The notes under the pieces were generated by a model. The model was not told the DNA's origin, ran no database searches, and saw nothing but the letters and a program-made list of their open reading frames with translations. A stretch of 64,000 nucleotides of DNA. It comes from an uncultured Luminiphilus sp. GTDB taxonomy: Bacteria; Pseudomonadota; Gammaproteobacteria; Pseudomonadales; Halieaceae. Shown piece by piece: positions 16,719 through 25,596 of this stretch (position 1 is the stretch's first letter; each line of letters starts with the position of its first letter). The translations under genes were made by a program, and so were the position numbers. The stretch spans positions 1 to 64,000 of the forward strand of contig CALSMP010000020.1 of the NCBI GenBank assembly GCA_943787485.1, read 5' to 3'.

Positions 16719-18221
16719 CTACCCGGCAAGACGCGCACGGGCTACCGCTCGGTTCCAGGCCTGGAGTCGGCGCGCGCGGGCACCTGCAGACAGTTCAACC
16801 TTAAACTCACGATCTACCTGCCACACCTTGGAGAGTTCAGATTTGTTTTGCCACAAACCGACTCCGAGACCCGCCAAGAAGCAAGCACCGGCAACGGTCG
16901 TTTCGATAACCTTGGGTCGGATCAATTTTCGCCCGAGATAATTCGCCTGCAACTGCATAAGCAAGTTGTTTGCTACCGCCCCACCATCCACCCGAAGGGG
17001 CTTGAGGCGTTTGCCCAACTCAGATTCCATCACCCGCAAGATATCGGCATTCTGCAGCGCCATCGCATCGAGGGTCGCCCGAGCGATGTGGCCCCGACCG
17101 CTCCCGCGCGTGAGCCCGGAGATCAATCCCCGCGCCTCGGGATCCCAGTGCGGCGCTCCCAAACCGGCAAGTGCTGGCACAAACTCAACGCCGCCACTAT
17201 CGGCGACGGATTTTGCCAATGCCTCAACCTCCGAGGCCTTTTTGATGATACCGAGTTCGTCCCGCAACCACTGCACGGCGGCACCACAGACAAAGGCGCC
17301 TCCTTCAAAGGCATAAGTCACTGGCCCCGCCTCACCCAGCTGCCAACCAATCGTGGTCAGCAAACCGGCCCTGGAGCGAAGCAGCTTGTCACCCGTATTC
17401 ATCAGAATAAAGGAACCCGTTCCGAAGGTGCACTTGGCTTCACCCGGCTCGAAACAGGCCTGGCCAAAGAGCGCTGATTGCTGGTCACCGGCAATACCCG
17501 TAATAGGAATGCCGTCAGGCAATCCCTTCACGCCCTTGGTCACCCCAAGAATGCCGCTTGAGGGGAGCACAGTAGGCAAGATGCTCTTATCAACGCCAAA
17601 CACTTCTAGCAGGTCGTCGTCCCATCGGCGAGTTTTGATGTTTAGAAGCGAGGTTCGCGAGGCGTTGGAGACATCGGTCCCATGGACCAAGCCGCCGGTT
17701 AAACGCCACAGCAAAAACGAATCAACCGTGCCTCCGGCGACCTTTCCTTGGCGGACGCGACGACCCACCCCGGTGGTGTTGTTTAACAGCCAACGATACT
17801 TCGACGCTGAGAAATAAGGATCCAGCACCAGCCCCGTCTTGCGACGGATGCCTGGCTCATGACCAGCGGCTCTTAAGGATTCACAAAAGTCGGTGGTGCG
17901 GCGACACTGCCACACCACCGCGTTGTTCAAGGGCCGTCCCGAGTCACGATCCCACAGCATGGCGGTCTCGCGCTGATTGGTGATGCCTATCGCAACGATA
18001 TCTTTCGGTTTGGCAACACCACGTCTAAGCAAGCCCGACAGGGCCTTTTGCACCGATGCCCAAATCTGCTCCGGGTCGTGCTCAACCCAACCAGGCTTGG
18101 GGTAGATTTGGGGAAACTCGACGTTGACGCTGCCGAGTAATCGCCCCTTCCTGTCCATGGCTGCCACCGTAGACCCGGTAGTGCCCTGATCAATCGCAAG
18201 AATGATCTCCGCCATAGACAA
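16719..18221 (-). CDS. glpK: Glycerol kinase (FGGY family)
   Basis: A 500-residue FGGY kinase. It starts with the phosphate loop AIDQGTTGSTVAAMDRKGR, has GITNQRETAMLWDRDSGRP and VWQCRRT (substrate Arg region), TFGTGSFILMNTG, and the ATP-site DGGAVANNLLMQLQAN. These and the length fit glycerol kinase, making glycerol 3-phosphate in the cytoplasm. No glpF or glpD is nearby; the gene sits between an aldehyde dehydrogenase (24 bases upstream) and a small zinc-ribbon gene, so a role in a wider catabolic pathway is possible. Confidence 0.9.
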   Translation of the reverse strand: MSMAEIILAIDQGTTGSTVAAMDRKGRLLGSVNVEFPQIYPKPGWVEHDPEQIWASVQKALSGLLRRGVAKPKDIVAIGITNQRETAMLWDRDSGRPLNNAVVWQCRRTTDFCESLRAAGHEPGIRRKTGLVLDPYFSASKYRWLLNNTTGVGRRVRQGKVAGGTVDSFLLWRLTGGLVHGTDVSNASRTSLLNIKTRRWDDDLLEVFGVDKSILPTVLPSSGILGVTKGVKGLPDGIPITGIAGDQQSALFGQACFEPGEAKCTFGTGSFILMNTGDKLLRSRAGLLTTIGWQLGEAGPVTYAFEGGAFVCGAAVQWLRDELGIIKKASEVEALAKSVADSGGVEFVPALAGLGAPHWDPEARGLISGLTRGSGRGHIARATLDAMALQNADILRVMESELGKRLKPLRVDGGAVANNLLMQLQANYLGRKLIRPKVIETTVAGACFLAGLGVGLWQNKSELSKVWQVDREFKVELSAGARARRLQAWNRAVARARLAG

Positions 18222-18245
18222 CTTCCCCCTAGCTACGCCTTCAAA

Positions 18246-19676
18246 TTAGGCTGCGCTGTAGCCCTCGATGGCCTTGATCTCGAGATAGTCGGTGAAGCCA
18301 TGAGCGCCCCACTCCCGACCATTACCCGATTGCTTGAAGCCGCCAAAGGGAATGTCGGAGCCACCGGCGGCACCATTCAAATGGATATTACCGGCGCGGA
18401 TTTTGGTCGCGAGCTTGCGGGCACGATCGATATCCTCACCTTGAATATAACCGGCCAATCCATAAGGGGTATCGTTGGCAATCCGAACCGCTTCTTCCTC
18501 GGTATCGTAAGGAATCATGACCAACACAGGTCCAAAGATTTCTTCCCGCGCGACGACCATGTCATTGTTGGCTTCAGAGAACACCGTGGGACGCACGTAA
18601 TACCCCTTTTCAATGCCGTCGGGGAGGCCGGTGCCACCACACACCAATTTTGCCCCCTCATCGATACCCTTTTGAATAAGACCCTGAATTTTGTCCCACT
18701 GCACCTTGGAGACCACCGGACCCATGGTGGTTTTCTCATCAGCGGTATCGCCTATCACCACGGCTTCGCTGACTTTGGCAGCGATTGCTTCGGCGTCCGC
18801 CAGCATCCCACGGGGCACCAGCATACGAGATGGTGCATTACAGGACTGGCCCGTGTTGTTGTACATATGGAGCACGCCGCGGGTCACCGCCGCCTCCAGA
18901 TCTGCGTCGTCCATAATAATATTCGGTGACTTACCCCCCAACTCCTGGGTCACGCGCTTGACGGTCGGTGCCGCGTTTTGCGCCACCAAGGATCCTGCGC
19001 GGGTCGACCCGGTGAAAGACATCATGTCCACGTCCGGGTGAACCGAAAGCGCCGTGCCCACCGTCGGGCCATCGCCGTTGACCAGGTTAAAGACCCCCGC
19101 AGGCACACCGGCTTCGTGCATGATTTCAGCGTAAAGATAGGCCGATAGCGGCGCGATCTCGCTGGGCTTGAGCACCATCGTGCAACCCACTGCGATAGCG
19201 GGCGCCACCTTGCAACTCACCTGATTCAAGGGCCAGTTCCAAGGCGTAATCAGACCACACACACCGATGGGCTCTTTCACAACCTTATGGGGCCCAAGAT
19301 CTTCTTCAAACGCGTAGGTTTTCAGCACCTTCGCTGCCTCGATGATGTGACCAAGCCCCGCATAGGCCTGAGCGGTCGATGCCAGCTTGATGGGCGCCCC
19401 CATCTCTAATCGTATTGCCTCGGCCACCTCACCAATACGACGCTTGTATACCTCAGCCATGCGCTCAAGCAGTGCAACGCGCTCTTCCACCGAGGTTTGG
19501 CTAAAGGTTTCAAAGGCTGCTTTTGCTGCCGCCACTGCCTTGTCTACATCGGCCTCATTGCCAAGGGATATGGTGGCACAGACCTCTTCTGTGGCCGGAT
19601 CCAGCACCTCGAAGTCGTTGGGTGATGAGGGCTCTACCCATTCGCCATTGATATAAAACTGCTTGTACTCTCTCAT
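18246..19676 (-). CDS. NAD(P)-dependent aldehyde dehydrogenase
   Basis: A 476-residue aldehyde dehydrogenase. It shows CGLITPWNWPLNQ (catalytic Asn), SFTGSTRAGSLVA (cofactor glycines), TQELGGKSPNIIM (general-base Glu) and NTGQSCNAPSRML (nucleophile Cys). Substrate is not fixed by the sequence; short-chain or betaine-type aldehydes are usual for this group. It is the first gene of a minus-strand run with glpK, the zinc-ribbon protein and the aminotransferase. It is unlike the gabD at 13397 in length and motif wording. Confidence 0.92.
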   Translation of the reverse strand: MREYKQFYINGEWVEPSSPNDFEVLDPATEEVCATISLGNEADVDKAVAAAKAAFETFSQTSVEERVALLERMAEVYKRRIGEVAEAIRLEMGAPIKLASTAQAYAGLGHIIEAAKVLKTYAFEEDLGPHKVVKEPIGVCGLITPWNWPLNQVSCKVAPAIAVGCTMVLKPSEIAPLSAYLYAEIMHEAGVPAGVFNLVNGDGPTVGTALSVHPDVDMMSFTGSTRAGSLVAQNAAPTVKRVTQELGGKSPNIIMDDADLEAAVTRGVLHMYNNTGQSCNAPSRMLVPRGMLADAEAIAAKVSEAVVIGDTADEKTTMGPVVSKVQWDKIQGLIQKGIDEGAKLVCGGTGLPDGIEKGYYVRPTVFSEANNDMVVAREEIFGPVLVMIPYDTEEEAVRIANDTPYGLAGYIQGEDIDRARKLATKIRAGNIHLNGAAGGSDIPFGGFKQSGNGREWGAHGFTDYLEIKAIEGYSAA

Positions 19677-19836
19677 ACCCTACCTCGTGTGTGTCTTTGT
19701 CGTTTGTTGTTGTGGGTTGTTGGGCCCACCCTACTGCGCCCGATTGTACATCCGACTCGCTGACGCAACGATACCCCCCCATTGTGGGAATGAAAAGGAT
19801 TCCTCCGGCAGGCTGTTGTCGATTTTTTCAAGGGCG

Positions 19837-20688
19837 TTAATCGGAAGTGAGCAATCGAGCCGGGTGCATGCCGTCGACGTAGCCCATGAAGGGCGAATGA
19901 ATGGAGTAGCCCAAGAGTTCCCTGACTCGATCCGGCAGAGTTGAAACAACCGCAGGAGGCACCGCCAATAGCATGGTCTCAAGGGGTCGGGCCCAGCCAG
20001 CGCAGTATTGGGGAGTCACAATCAGGCGCGAGCTAGCCGACACATTCGCCCCGCCGCGATGCCAAAGGTCACCCCGCGCGATCATCAGTGACCCCGCGCT
20101 TAGTGTGACCTTGACGGCATCTGGGTGAAAACCAGGGTCATCACATGGGTCCGGCGTAGATTGATTTGCGAAATCCTGATCTTTGAGCACACCCGGAAAA
20201 TCGGTTTCGGCCCAGCAATGGCTTCGGGGCAGCACTTCAGTGGCCCCATTTTCCTCGGTTGTATCATCCAGAGCCCAAAAGACTGAGATGCCAAAGATGT
20301 CATGGGGCGGCGGCACCCGGATATGCGCATCGTCGGTATGCCAGGGCTGATGACTCTCTCCCGGCTGGAGGTCAATGGCCAAACATGCTGACAGCAAACA
20401 GCTTGTGCCCAACAGCGCCTCGGCCACGGCGAGAGGGGTGGGATGGGCAATGAGCTCCGCAAAACAGGGATCCTTTGCGAGGAGTCCATACACGCGGTGC
20501 GTCTGTCGCCCTTCGAAGGTGTTCCTGCCCTTAGGCCCCGCACTGATCCAGGGAGCGAGCGCGCTGCGATAACGCGCCACTTCCCGGTCCGACAAAACCC
20601 CGGGCAGCACCACGAAGCCTTCGTTAGTGATTTCATCACACCAAGCAGAGAGCTGCTCCGGGGCGATGGAGTCCGCTGATCCGATCAT
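19837..20688 (-). CDS. Phytanoyl-CoA dioxygenase (PhyH) family protein
   Basis: A 283-residue Fe(II)/2-oxoglutarate-dependent oxygenase. The facial triad is visible as the His and Asp of WHTDDAHI and the distal His of RGDLWHRGGANVS; the 2-oxoglutarate Arg is in SSRLIVTPQY. EEGFVVLPGV-like wording at the N-terminus (NEGFVVLPGVLSDREV) is typical. The substrate is unknown, since the family hydroxylates acyl-CoAs, ectoine, phosphonates and others. It precedes the aldehyde dehydrogenase by 160 bases on the same strand, so a hydroxylate-then-oxidise pathway is possible. Confidence 0.88.
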   Translation of the reverse strand: MIGSADSIAPEQLSAWCDEITNEGFVVLPGVLSDREVARYRSALAPWISAGPKGRNTFEGRQTHRVYGLLAKDPCFAELIAHPTPLAVAEALLGTSCLLSACLAIDLQPGESHQPWHTDDAHIRVPPPHDIFGISVFWALDDTTEENGATEVLPRSHCWAETDFPGVLKDQDFANQSTPDPCDDPGFHPDAVKVTLSAGSLMIARGDLWHRGGANVSASSRLIVTPQYCAGWARPLETMLLAVPPAVVSTLPDRVRELLGYSIHSPFMGYVDGMHPARLLTSD

Positions 20689-20817
20689 GCTTCTACCTCT
20701 TCGGTCCCTACCTCAATCACGAGACCGACACATTCTGCACACATTCCGATCCCCCTACCATCCTTTGAGAGCAGGCCAAAATTCGGCATACTCACCTCCC
20801 CAACGACACAACACTAT

Positions 20818-20830
20818 TGGAAATTTTCCA
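20818..20830. promoter_or_regulatory. Palindrome TGGAAATTTTCCA at the acyl-CoA dehydrogenase start
   Basis: A 13-base inverted repeat (TGGAAA, T, TTTCCA) occupies the place where a ribosome site would lie and includes the A of the ATG at 20830. No purine-rich ribosome site is visible. It could be an operator or a small mRNA fold that limits translation. Confidence 0.35.
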
Positions 20831-21981
20831 TGAATCAAGCAGTCGATTTGAACGAGATGCAGCTATTTCGCGACATGGCGAGGAGAGCATTCGAAAAGGA
20901 AATCACCCCTCACTATGAGGCTTGGGAAGAAGCGCATAGTGTGCCCAGGAGCCTTTGGAATACCCTGGGCAATGCGGGATTACTCTGCCCTGACGTCGAC
21001 GAAGAATACGGCGGCGCCGGGACCTCACCTCACGTCACCTTGGCGATGATCGAAGAGCTGTCCTACATGGGTTTTGGTGGATTCGCATCGGGCTATGGCA
21101 TTCACTCGAATATTGTCGCGCCCTATATCAGCAGGCATGGTACTTCAGAGCAGAAAGCTCACTGGCTGCCTAAGATGACAACCGGCGAATGCGTGGGAGC
21201 GCTCGCCATGACCGAACCGGGCGCAGGGTCTGACGTTCAGGGCATCAAAACTCAGGCGGTGAAAGATGGCGACGACTGGATTCTCAATGGATCGAAAATA
21301 TTTATCACTAACGGGATTCATGCGGACCTGGTTATCGTGGCCGCGATCACTGACCCCGGAAAGGGCGCCAAGGGAACATCTTTATTCCTCGTTGACGCCC
21401 ACGCACCGGGCTTCGAAAAATCGAAAAAGATAGAAAAAATTGGCCAGCACACCTCTGATACGGCGCTGCTTTTTTTCACTGATGTCAGATTGCCGGCCGA
21501 GGCGCTGTTGGGAGAAGTCAATAAAGGGTTCGCCATTCTGATGGACGAACTTCCAAGAGAAAGACTCGGGATCGCCGCCCAGGCTGTCGCCGCGTCGGAA
21601 GGTGCCTTGGATATTACGATCAAATATGTGCAGGAGCGCGAAGCCTTCGGCCAGAAAGTCGGTCAATTTCAAAATACCCGGTTTAAGCTGGCTGATGTGA
21701 AAACCGACATTGCGATTAACCGAGCCTTTTATGAACAATGCGCAAACAAGTATGCGCAGAGCGCGCTGGGCCCGGATGAAGCCGCCATGCTGAAACTCGC
21801 CAGCTGCGAGATGCAGTGTCGCGTCGCCGATCAGTGCCTGCAATGCTTTGGCGGTTACGGCTACACCACCGAATACCCGATATCCCGTTTTTACGTCGAT
21901 GCGCGTATTCAGACGATCTATGGAGGCAGTTCCGAGATCATGCGTGAGCTGGTTGCCAGGTCCATCCTGGGCAGGGGGTAA
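20830..21981 (+). CDS. Acyl-CoA dehydrogenase
   Basis: A 383-residue FAD-dependent acyl-CoA dehydrogenase. It has the family signatures GALAMTEPGAGSDVQGIKT and QCFGGYGYTTEYPISRFYVD, plus the flavin/substrate motif ERLGIAAQAVAASEGAL. The catalytic Glu is probably the one in IYGGSSEIMREL or the medium-chain equivalent near it. It oxidises an acyl-CoA to the 2-enoyl-CoA and passes electrons to ETF. The DUF885 peptidase gene begins five bases after its stop. Confidence 0.95.
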   Translation: MNQAVDLNEMQLFRDMARRAFEKEITPHYEAWEEAHSVPRSLWNTLGNAGLLCPDVDEEYGGAGTSPHVTLAMIEELSYMGFGGFASGYGIHSNIVAPYISRHGTSEQKAHWLPKMTTGECVGALAMTEPGAGSDVQGIKTQAVKDGDDWILNGSKIFITNGIHADLVIVAAITDPGKGAKGTSLFLVDAHAPGFEKSKKIEKIGQHTSDTALLFFTDVRLPAEALLGEVNKGFAILMDELPRERLGIAAQAVAASEGALDITIKYVQEREAFGQKVGQFQNTRFKLADVKTDIAINRAFYEQCANKYAQSALGPDEAAMLKLASCEMQCRVADQCLQCFGGYGYTTEYPISRFYVDARIQTIYGGSSEIMRELVARSILGRG

Positions 21982-21985
21982 ACCC

Positions 21986-23749
21986 ATGAAACATCCCACG
22001 ACGGTATGGTTACAGACAATCGGGGTTTGGCTGGGGCTCTTCATTGCGGCATCAACGGTTGCCAATGACGCCGCGGTTAACGCCGTCATTGAAGAACACT
22101 GGGCATGGACCCTTGAAAACTATCCAGAGTGGCGTCTGGAGTATGGCGATCGATCGGGTAATCGCGACTGGACCGACCTGAGCTTGGAGGCTATAGCCAG
22201 TCGCCACGAAGCACTGGGTGAATTTTCGCAGCGTTTGCAGTCGATTGAGCCGGCGGGATTGAGCGATCAAACGGCGCTGAATCGGCTGATGTTATTGCGC
22301 GAACTTGACGATGAGCGACAGCGTTTTGAACAGGGCCTGCATCTAATCGCCATCGATATGCGGTCGGGCCCGCAGCACCGGTTTGGCATGGCAGAGCGCC
22401 TTTCCTTTACCACCGAAGCTGACTATCGGGATTGGTTGGCGCGACTGGAAAAAATGCCAGTGCAATTAGCGCAATATACGGCTCTTCTGAAGCAGGGTAT
22501 CGCGCAAAACCGCGTCCAAGCGCAGGTCATCATGTCCCGGGTACCAGCACAATTGGCACGGGTTATTAACGACAATCCTCGCCTGAGCCCTTTCTATGGG
22601 ATCTTCGAGCAATTACCAGAGGCGATCCCCGCGGACGTTCAGGCGGATATTCAAGCCGAGGCGCAACGGGTCATTACCGAAGTGCTCAACCCCGCCTACC
22701 AGAAGTTTCAGACCTTTATTAACGAGACCTATTTGCCGGCCAGTCGTCCTGAACCGGGCATCGGCTCTCTAGAGGGCGGCAAAGGCGCCTATCAATTTTT
22801 AGCCTCGAGCTTTACCACAACCGACCTCACACCCGAAGAGATCCATCAAATAGGGCTCGATGAGGTCGCTCGAATTAGAACAGAAATGGAAGCGGTAATT
22901 GAAGATGTCGGGTTCGACGGCGATATCCAAGCCTTTAATGAATTCCTTCGATCGGATCCACAATTTTATTACAGCACGCCCCAAGAGCTCCTCGAGGGTT
23001 ACCAAGCGGTCTCAAAACGTCTCGATCCTGAGTTGGTAAAACTCTTTGGGACGCTGCCACGCATGCCATATGGCGTACGACCCATTCCAGCGGACATCGC
23101 ACCGGACACGACAACGGCCTATTACATGCAGCCTGCTGCCGATGGCACCCGTCCCGGATGGTACTACGTGAACCTGCACAAACCTGAGGTGCGGCCCAAG
23201 TTCGAGATGGAGGTGCTGAGCGTCCATGAGAGTGTGCCTGGGCATCACCTGCAAATCGCGATCGCGCAGGAGCTAGGGGAGCTCCCTGAATTTAGGCGCG
23301 CTAGTGGTGTCACGGCCTTTGTCGAAGGCTGGGGCCTTTATTCAGAGCGTTTGGGTTACGACATGGGGCTTTATCAGGACCCCTATTCCCGCTACGGCCA
23401 GTTGGTTTATGACATGTGGCGAGCTGTCCGATTGGTGGTGGATACCGGTATGCACTACTTTGGCTGGAGTCGTGATAGAGCGATAGCGTATTTCATGGCA
23501 AACGCCGCCAAAACCGAAACCGACATCATCAATGAGATCGATCGCTACATTGGCTGGCCCGGCCAGGCATTAGCCTACAAAATCGGCCAGCTCAAGATGT
23601 TGGAATTGCGCGCACGCGCCGAAGAAGATCTGGGTGAAGCGTTTGATATTCGTGCTTTCCATGACCATCTCTTAGGGGCCGGCGCCATTCCACTCGATGT
23701 CTTGGAAACACGCATGTTGCTATGGATTGAGACACAGGAACCCAAGTGA
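21986..23749 (+). CDS. DUF885 family putative metallopeptidase, exported
   Basis: A 587-residue protein of the DUF885 family. The N-terminus MKHPTTVWLQTIGVWLGLFI runs into ASTVA, a signal peptide with a likely cleavage site. The putative zinc motif is VHESVPGHHLQIA (HExxxxHH), followed by AFVEGWGLYSERLG with a third ligand Glu. ANAAKTETDIINEIDRYIGW and PGQALAYKIGQLKM are family signatures. It probably cleaves peptides in the periplasm. The start at 21986 follows the acyl-CoA dehydrogenase stop by four bases; longer in-frame starts would overlap that gene. Confidence 0.87.
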   Translation: MKHPTTVWLQTIGVWLGLFIAASTVANDAAVNAVIEEHWAWTLENYPEWRLEYGDRSGNRDWTDLSLEAIASRHEALGEFSQRLQSIEPAGLSDQTALNRLMLLRELDDERQRFEQGLHLIAIDMRSGPQHRFGMAERLSFTTEADYRDWLARLEKMPVQLAQYTALLKQGIAQNRVQAQVIMSRVPAQLARVINDNPRLSPFYGIFEQLPEAIPADVQADIQAEAQRVITEVLNPAYQKFQTFINETYLPASRPEPGIGSLEGGKGAYQFLASSFTTTDLTPEEIHQIGLDEVARIRTEMEAVIEDVGFDGDIQAFNEFLRSDPQFYYSTPQELLEGYQAVSKRLDPELVKLFGTLPRMPYGVRPIPADIAPDTTTAYYMQPAADGTRPGWYYVNLHKPEVRPKFEMEVLSVHESVPGHHLQIAIAQELGELPEFRRASGVTAFVEGWGLYSERLGYDMGLYQDPYSRYGQLVYDMWRAVRLVVDTGMHYFGWSRDRAIAYFMANAAKTETDIINEIDRYIGWPGQALAYKIGQLKMLELRARAEEDLGEAFDIRAFHDHLLGAGAIPLDVLETRMLLWIETQEPK

Positions 23750-23773
23750 CCCGTTAATTTGCGTAGACGCCAA

Positions 23774-24835
23774 TCAGTCGATCGCTAGTCGTCCAACAGT
23801 GCTCATGGCTAGACTCCCTAACCATAAGGTGCCGTTGCATGGCGTCGCGCTGGTAATATAGTGGTAACCCAGTTCAGGGTCATATAGGTTCTGGACTACG
23901 TTGCCCGCCAAGTCGACACCCACGACAAAGCTGCTCGGCGTGACCACGGCTGTCATCAGTACGCCTGGCAGCACCGCCAGCATGTTGCGGAGGAAGGGGC
24001 GCTCCGCCAGCTGGTCCGCGCTTGCGCGCAATGACGGCATGGCAATCCAAAAAGTGCCTTCACCGTCAAAATTGATGTTGTCGGGGGTGCCTGGCAACCC
24101 CTCAACAAAAATATCCTGCTGACCTGCCTTGGGTCCCTTCAGCCACAGCCGCTGTACCCGCCCCAACCCTGTTTCATTGATGAGGACAAAGTCATCATCG
24201 GGTCCTAGCGCGACCCCGTTGCCAAAAAACAAGCCTCCAAGATGCTCAGTCGTCTCCCCCGAAGTGGGGTCCCAGGAAAGCAGACGCCCCGTCATTGATC
24301 CTTCATAAAAGTCCAGCAGGTTGTCATGCATACCGAAGCGGCGCGAGGCATCGGAAAACCAAATGGTTCCATCCGCAGCGATATCCAGATCATCGACAAA
24401 ACGCATTGGTTCGCCAGCATGGGCGTCTGCCAATACCTCGATCGCCCCCTCGGGCGAAATCCGCAGCAAACCCCTCATCGCATCGGCCACTACCAAACGA
24501 CCCTGTGAGTCAACCTTCATCCCCAAAGGACGGCCCCCGGTATTGGCGACAACCGCTGGAGCAGCCTCGCCTTGCCACCGAACAATGTCGCCGTTTTCCA
24601 AGCCCGTATATCGGGTGTCCTCAACGTCGCAGGCCACATCCTCGGGACCCAAACCGGGCATGACCACTTGCTCCACCGCCTGCAACCGAGCGTTAGGGGC
24701 AAAGACCCCCGTCAACCCGGGATTTTCCGGTGCCACCCAAACCGCTGGGGTAATCGGGGAAAAAATCGCAGCATAGGTAACCCAGATTGCTAACAGCGCT
24801 AGTAAGGAAACAACAAGCCAACGCAGCAAAAACAT
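23774..24835 (-). CDS. SMP-30/strictosidine-synthase-like protein, membrane-anchored
   Basis: A 353-residue beta-propeller protein. The N-terminal hydrophobic helix MFLLRWLVVSLLALLAIWV is an anchor or uncleaved signal. The propeller part has GPEDVACDVEDTRYTGLENG, FVDDLDIAADGTIWFSDASR and GNGVALGPDDDFVLINETGLGRV, typical of the strictosidine synthase/gluconolactonase superfamily. A lactonase role is possible but the substrate is unknown. The start at 24835 is chosen because GGGAGGGAG lies just upstream; a GTG at 24847 sits inside that ribosome site. Confidence 0.82.
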   Translation of the reverse strand: MFLLRWLVVSLLALLAIWVTYAAIFSPITPAVWVAPENPGLTGVFAPNARLQAVEQVVMPGLGPEDVACDVEDTRYTGLENGDIVRWQGEAAPAVVANTGGRPLGMKVDSQGRLVVADAMRGLLRISPEGAIEVLADAHAGEPMRFVDDLDIAADGTIWFSDASRRFGMHDNLLDFYEGSMTGRLLSWDPTSGETTEHLGGLFFGNGVALGPDDDFVLINETGLGRVQRLWLKGPKAGQQDIFVEGLPGTPDNINFDGEGTFWIAMPSLRASADQLAERPFLRNMLAVLPGVLMTAVVTPSSFVVGVDLAGNVVQNLYDPELGYHYITSATPCNGTLWLGSLAMSTVGRLAID

Positions 24836-24897
24836 ACTCCCTCCCACTTTTATTTTTTATTGTCGCCGGTACCACACGACCTCAACAACCAGAGGGT

Positions 24898-25506
24898 CTA
24901 CATCCCGTTTGGGTAGGTTTCGTGGTCAATTAAACCCCTAGTCCTCAATGACCGCATGGCATCGGCATAACCCGCTAGTAACCTCAAACAATATGCCGAT
25001 CGATCGACAAAATAAGGGTGGGCCTCGGGATCATTCAGACTGTCGTCATCATTGAGCACCGAACCCACATTTCGAACGATCAGGTTTTCAGGGATATAGC
25101 ACAGCCGATTATTTTTGTAGCTACTGGCGCGCAGTTCAGCCACCACATAGGCGCCACCGTCAACGGCAGAGACCGAGCAGATCAGCGCAGGTTTGTGCTC
25201 TAACCCAGAGGTTGAAGAACAAAGCATAAAGAAGTTTTTGAGCCCCGATGTTGCCATCCCATGCCACTCGGGACTGACGATCACAAAGGCATCACTAACT
25301 TTTAACTTCTCGTTAAGGTCAGTCATAACCTGCCACTGTCCCTCGCCCGAGAACACACCCTCATCCCAAAGTGGCAATGGCGTCTTACCCAAATCCAGTG
25401 TCCAGGGTTCATGGCCCATCTCGGTCAGCACCGCAGACAGATACGCTCCGACCTTGGCGCTCTCTGACTCACGCCGATGACTGCCAACAATTATTCCAAA
25501 CTTCAT
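24898..25506 (-). CDS. NADPH-dependent FMN reductase family protein
   Basis: A 202-residue flavodoxin-fold protein. The phosphate loop is IIVGSHRRESESAKVGAYL, and SPEWHGMATSGLKNFF replaces the usual PEYNGSxPGxLKNxxD. Such enzymes bind FMN and reduce flavin, quinone or azo compounds with NAD(P)H. It lies between the SMP-30-like gene and the aminotransferase on the minus strand, with gaps of 62 and 90 bases, so it may share their transcript. Confidence 0.85.
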   Translation of the reverse strand: MKFGIIVGSHRRESESAKVGAYLSAVLTEMGHEPWTLDLGKTPLPLWDEGVFSGEGQWQVMTDLNEKLKVSDAFVIVSPEWHGMATSGLKNFFMLCSSTSGLEHKPALICSVSAVDGGAYVVAELRASSYKNNRLCYIPENLIVRNVGSVLNDDDSLNDPEAHPYFVDRSAYCLRLLAGYADAMRSLRTRGLIDHETYPNGM

Positions 25507-25596
25507 ACCCGCTTTCCTATGGTCATGTTATTCGGCAAGTCTCGCTACCGCATGCAGACACCGCACGCACAGAGATCCGATCATTTCGGGAGGAGT

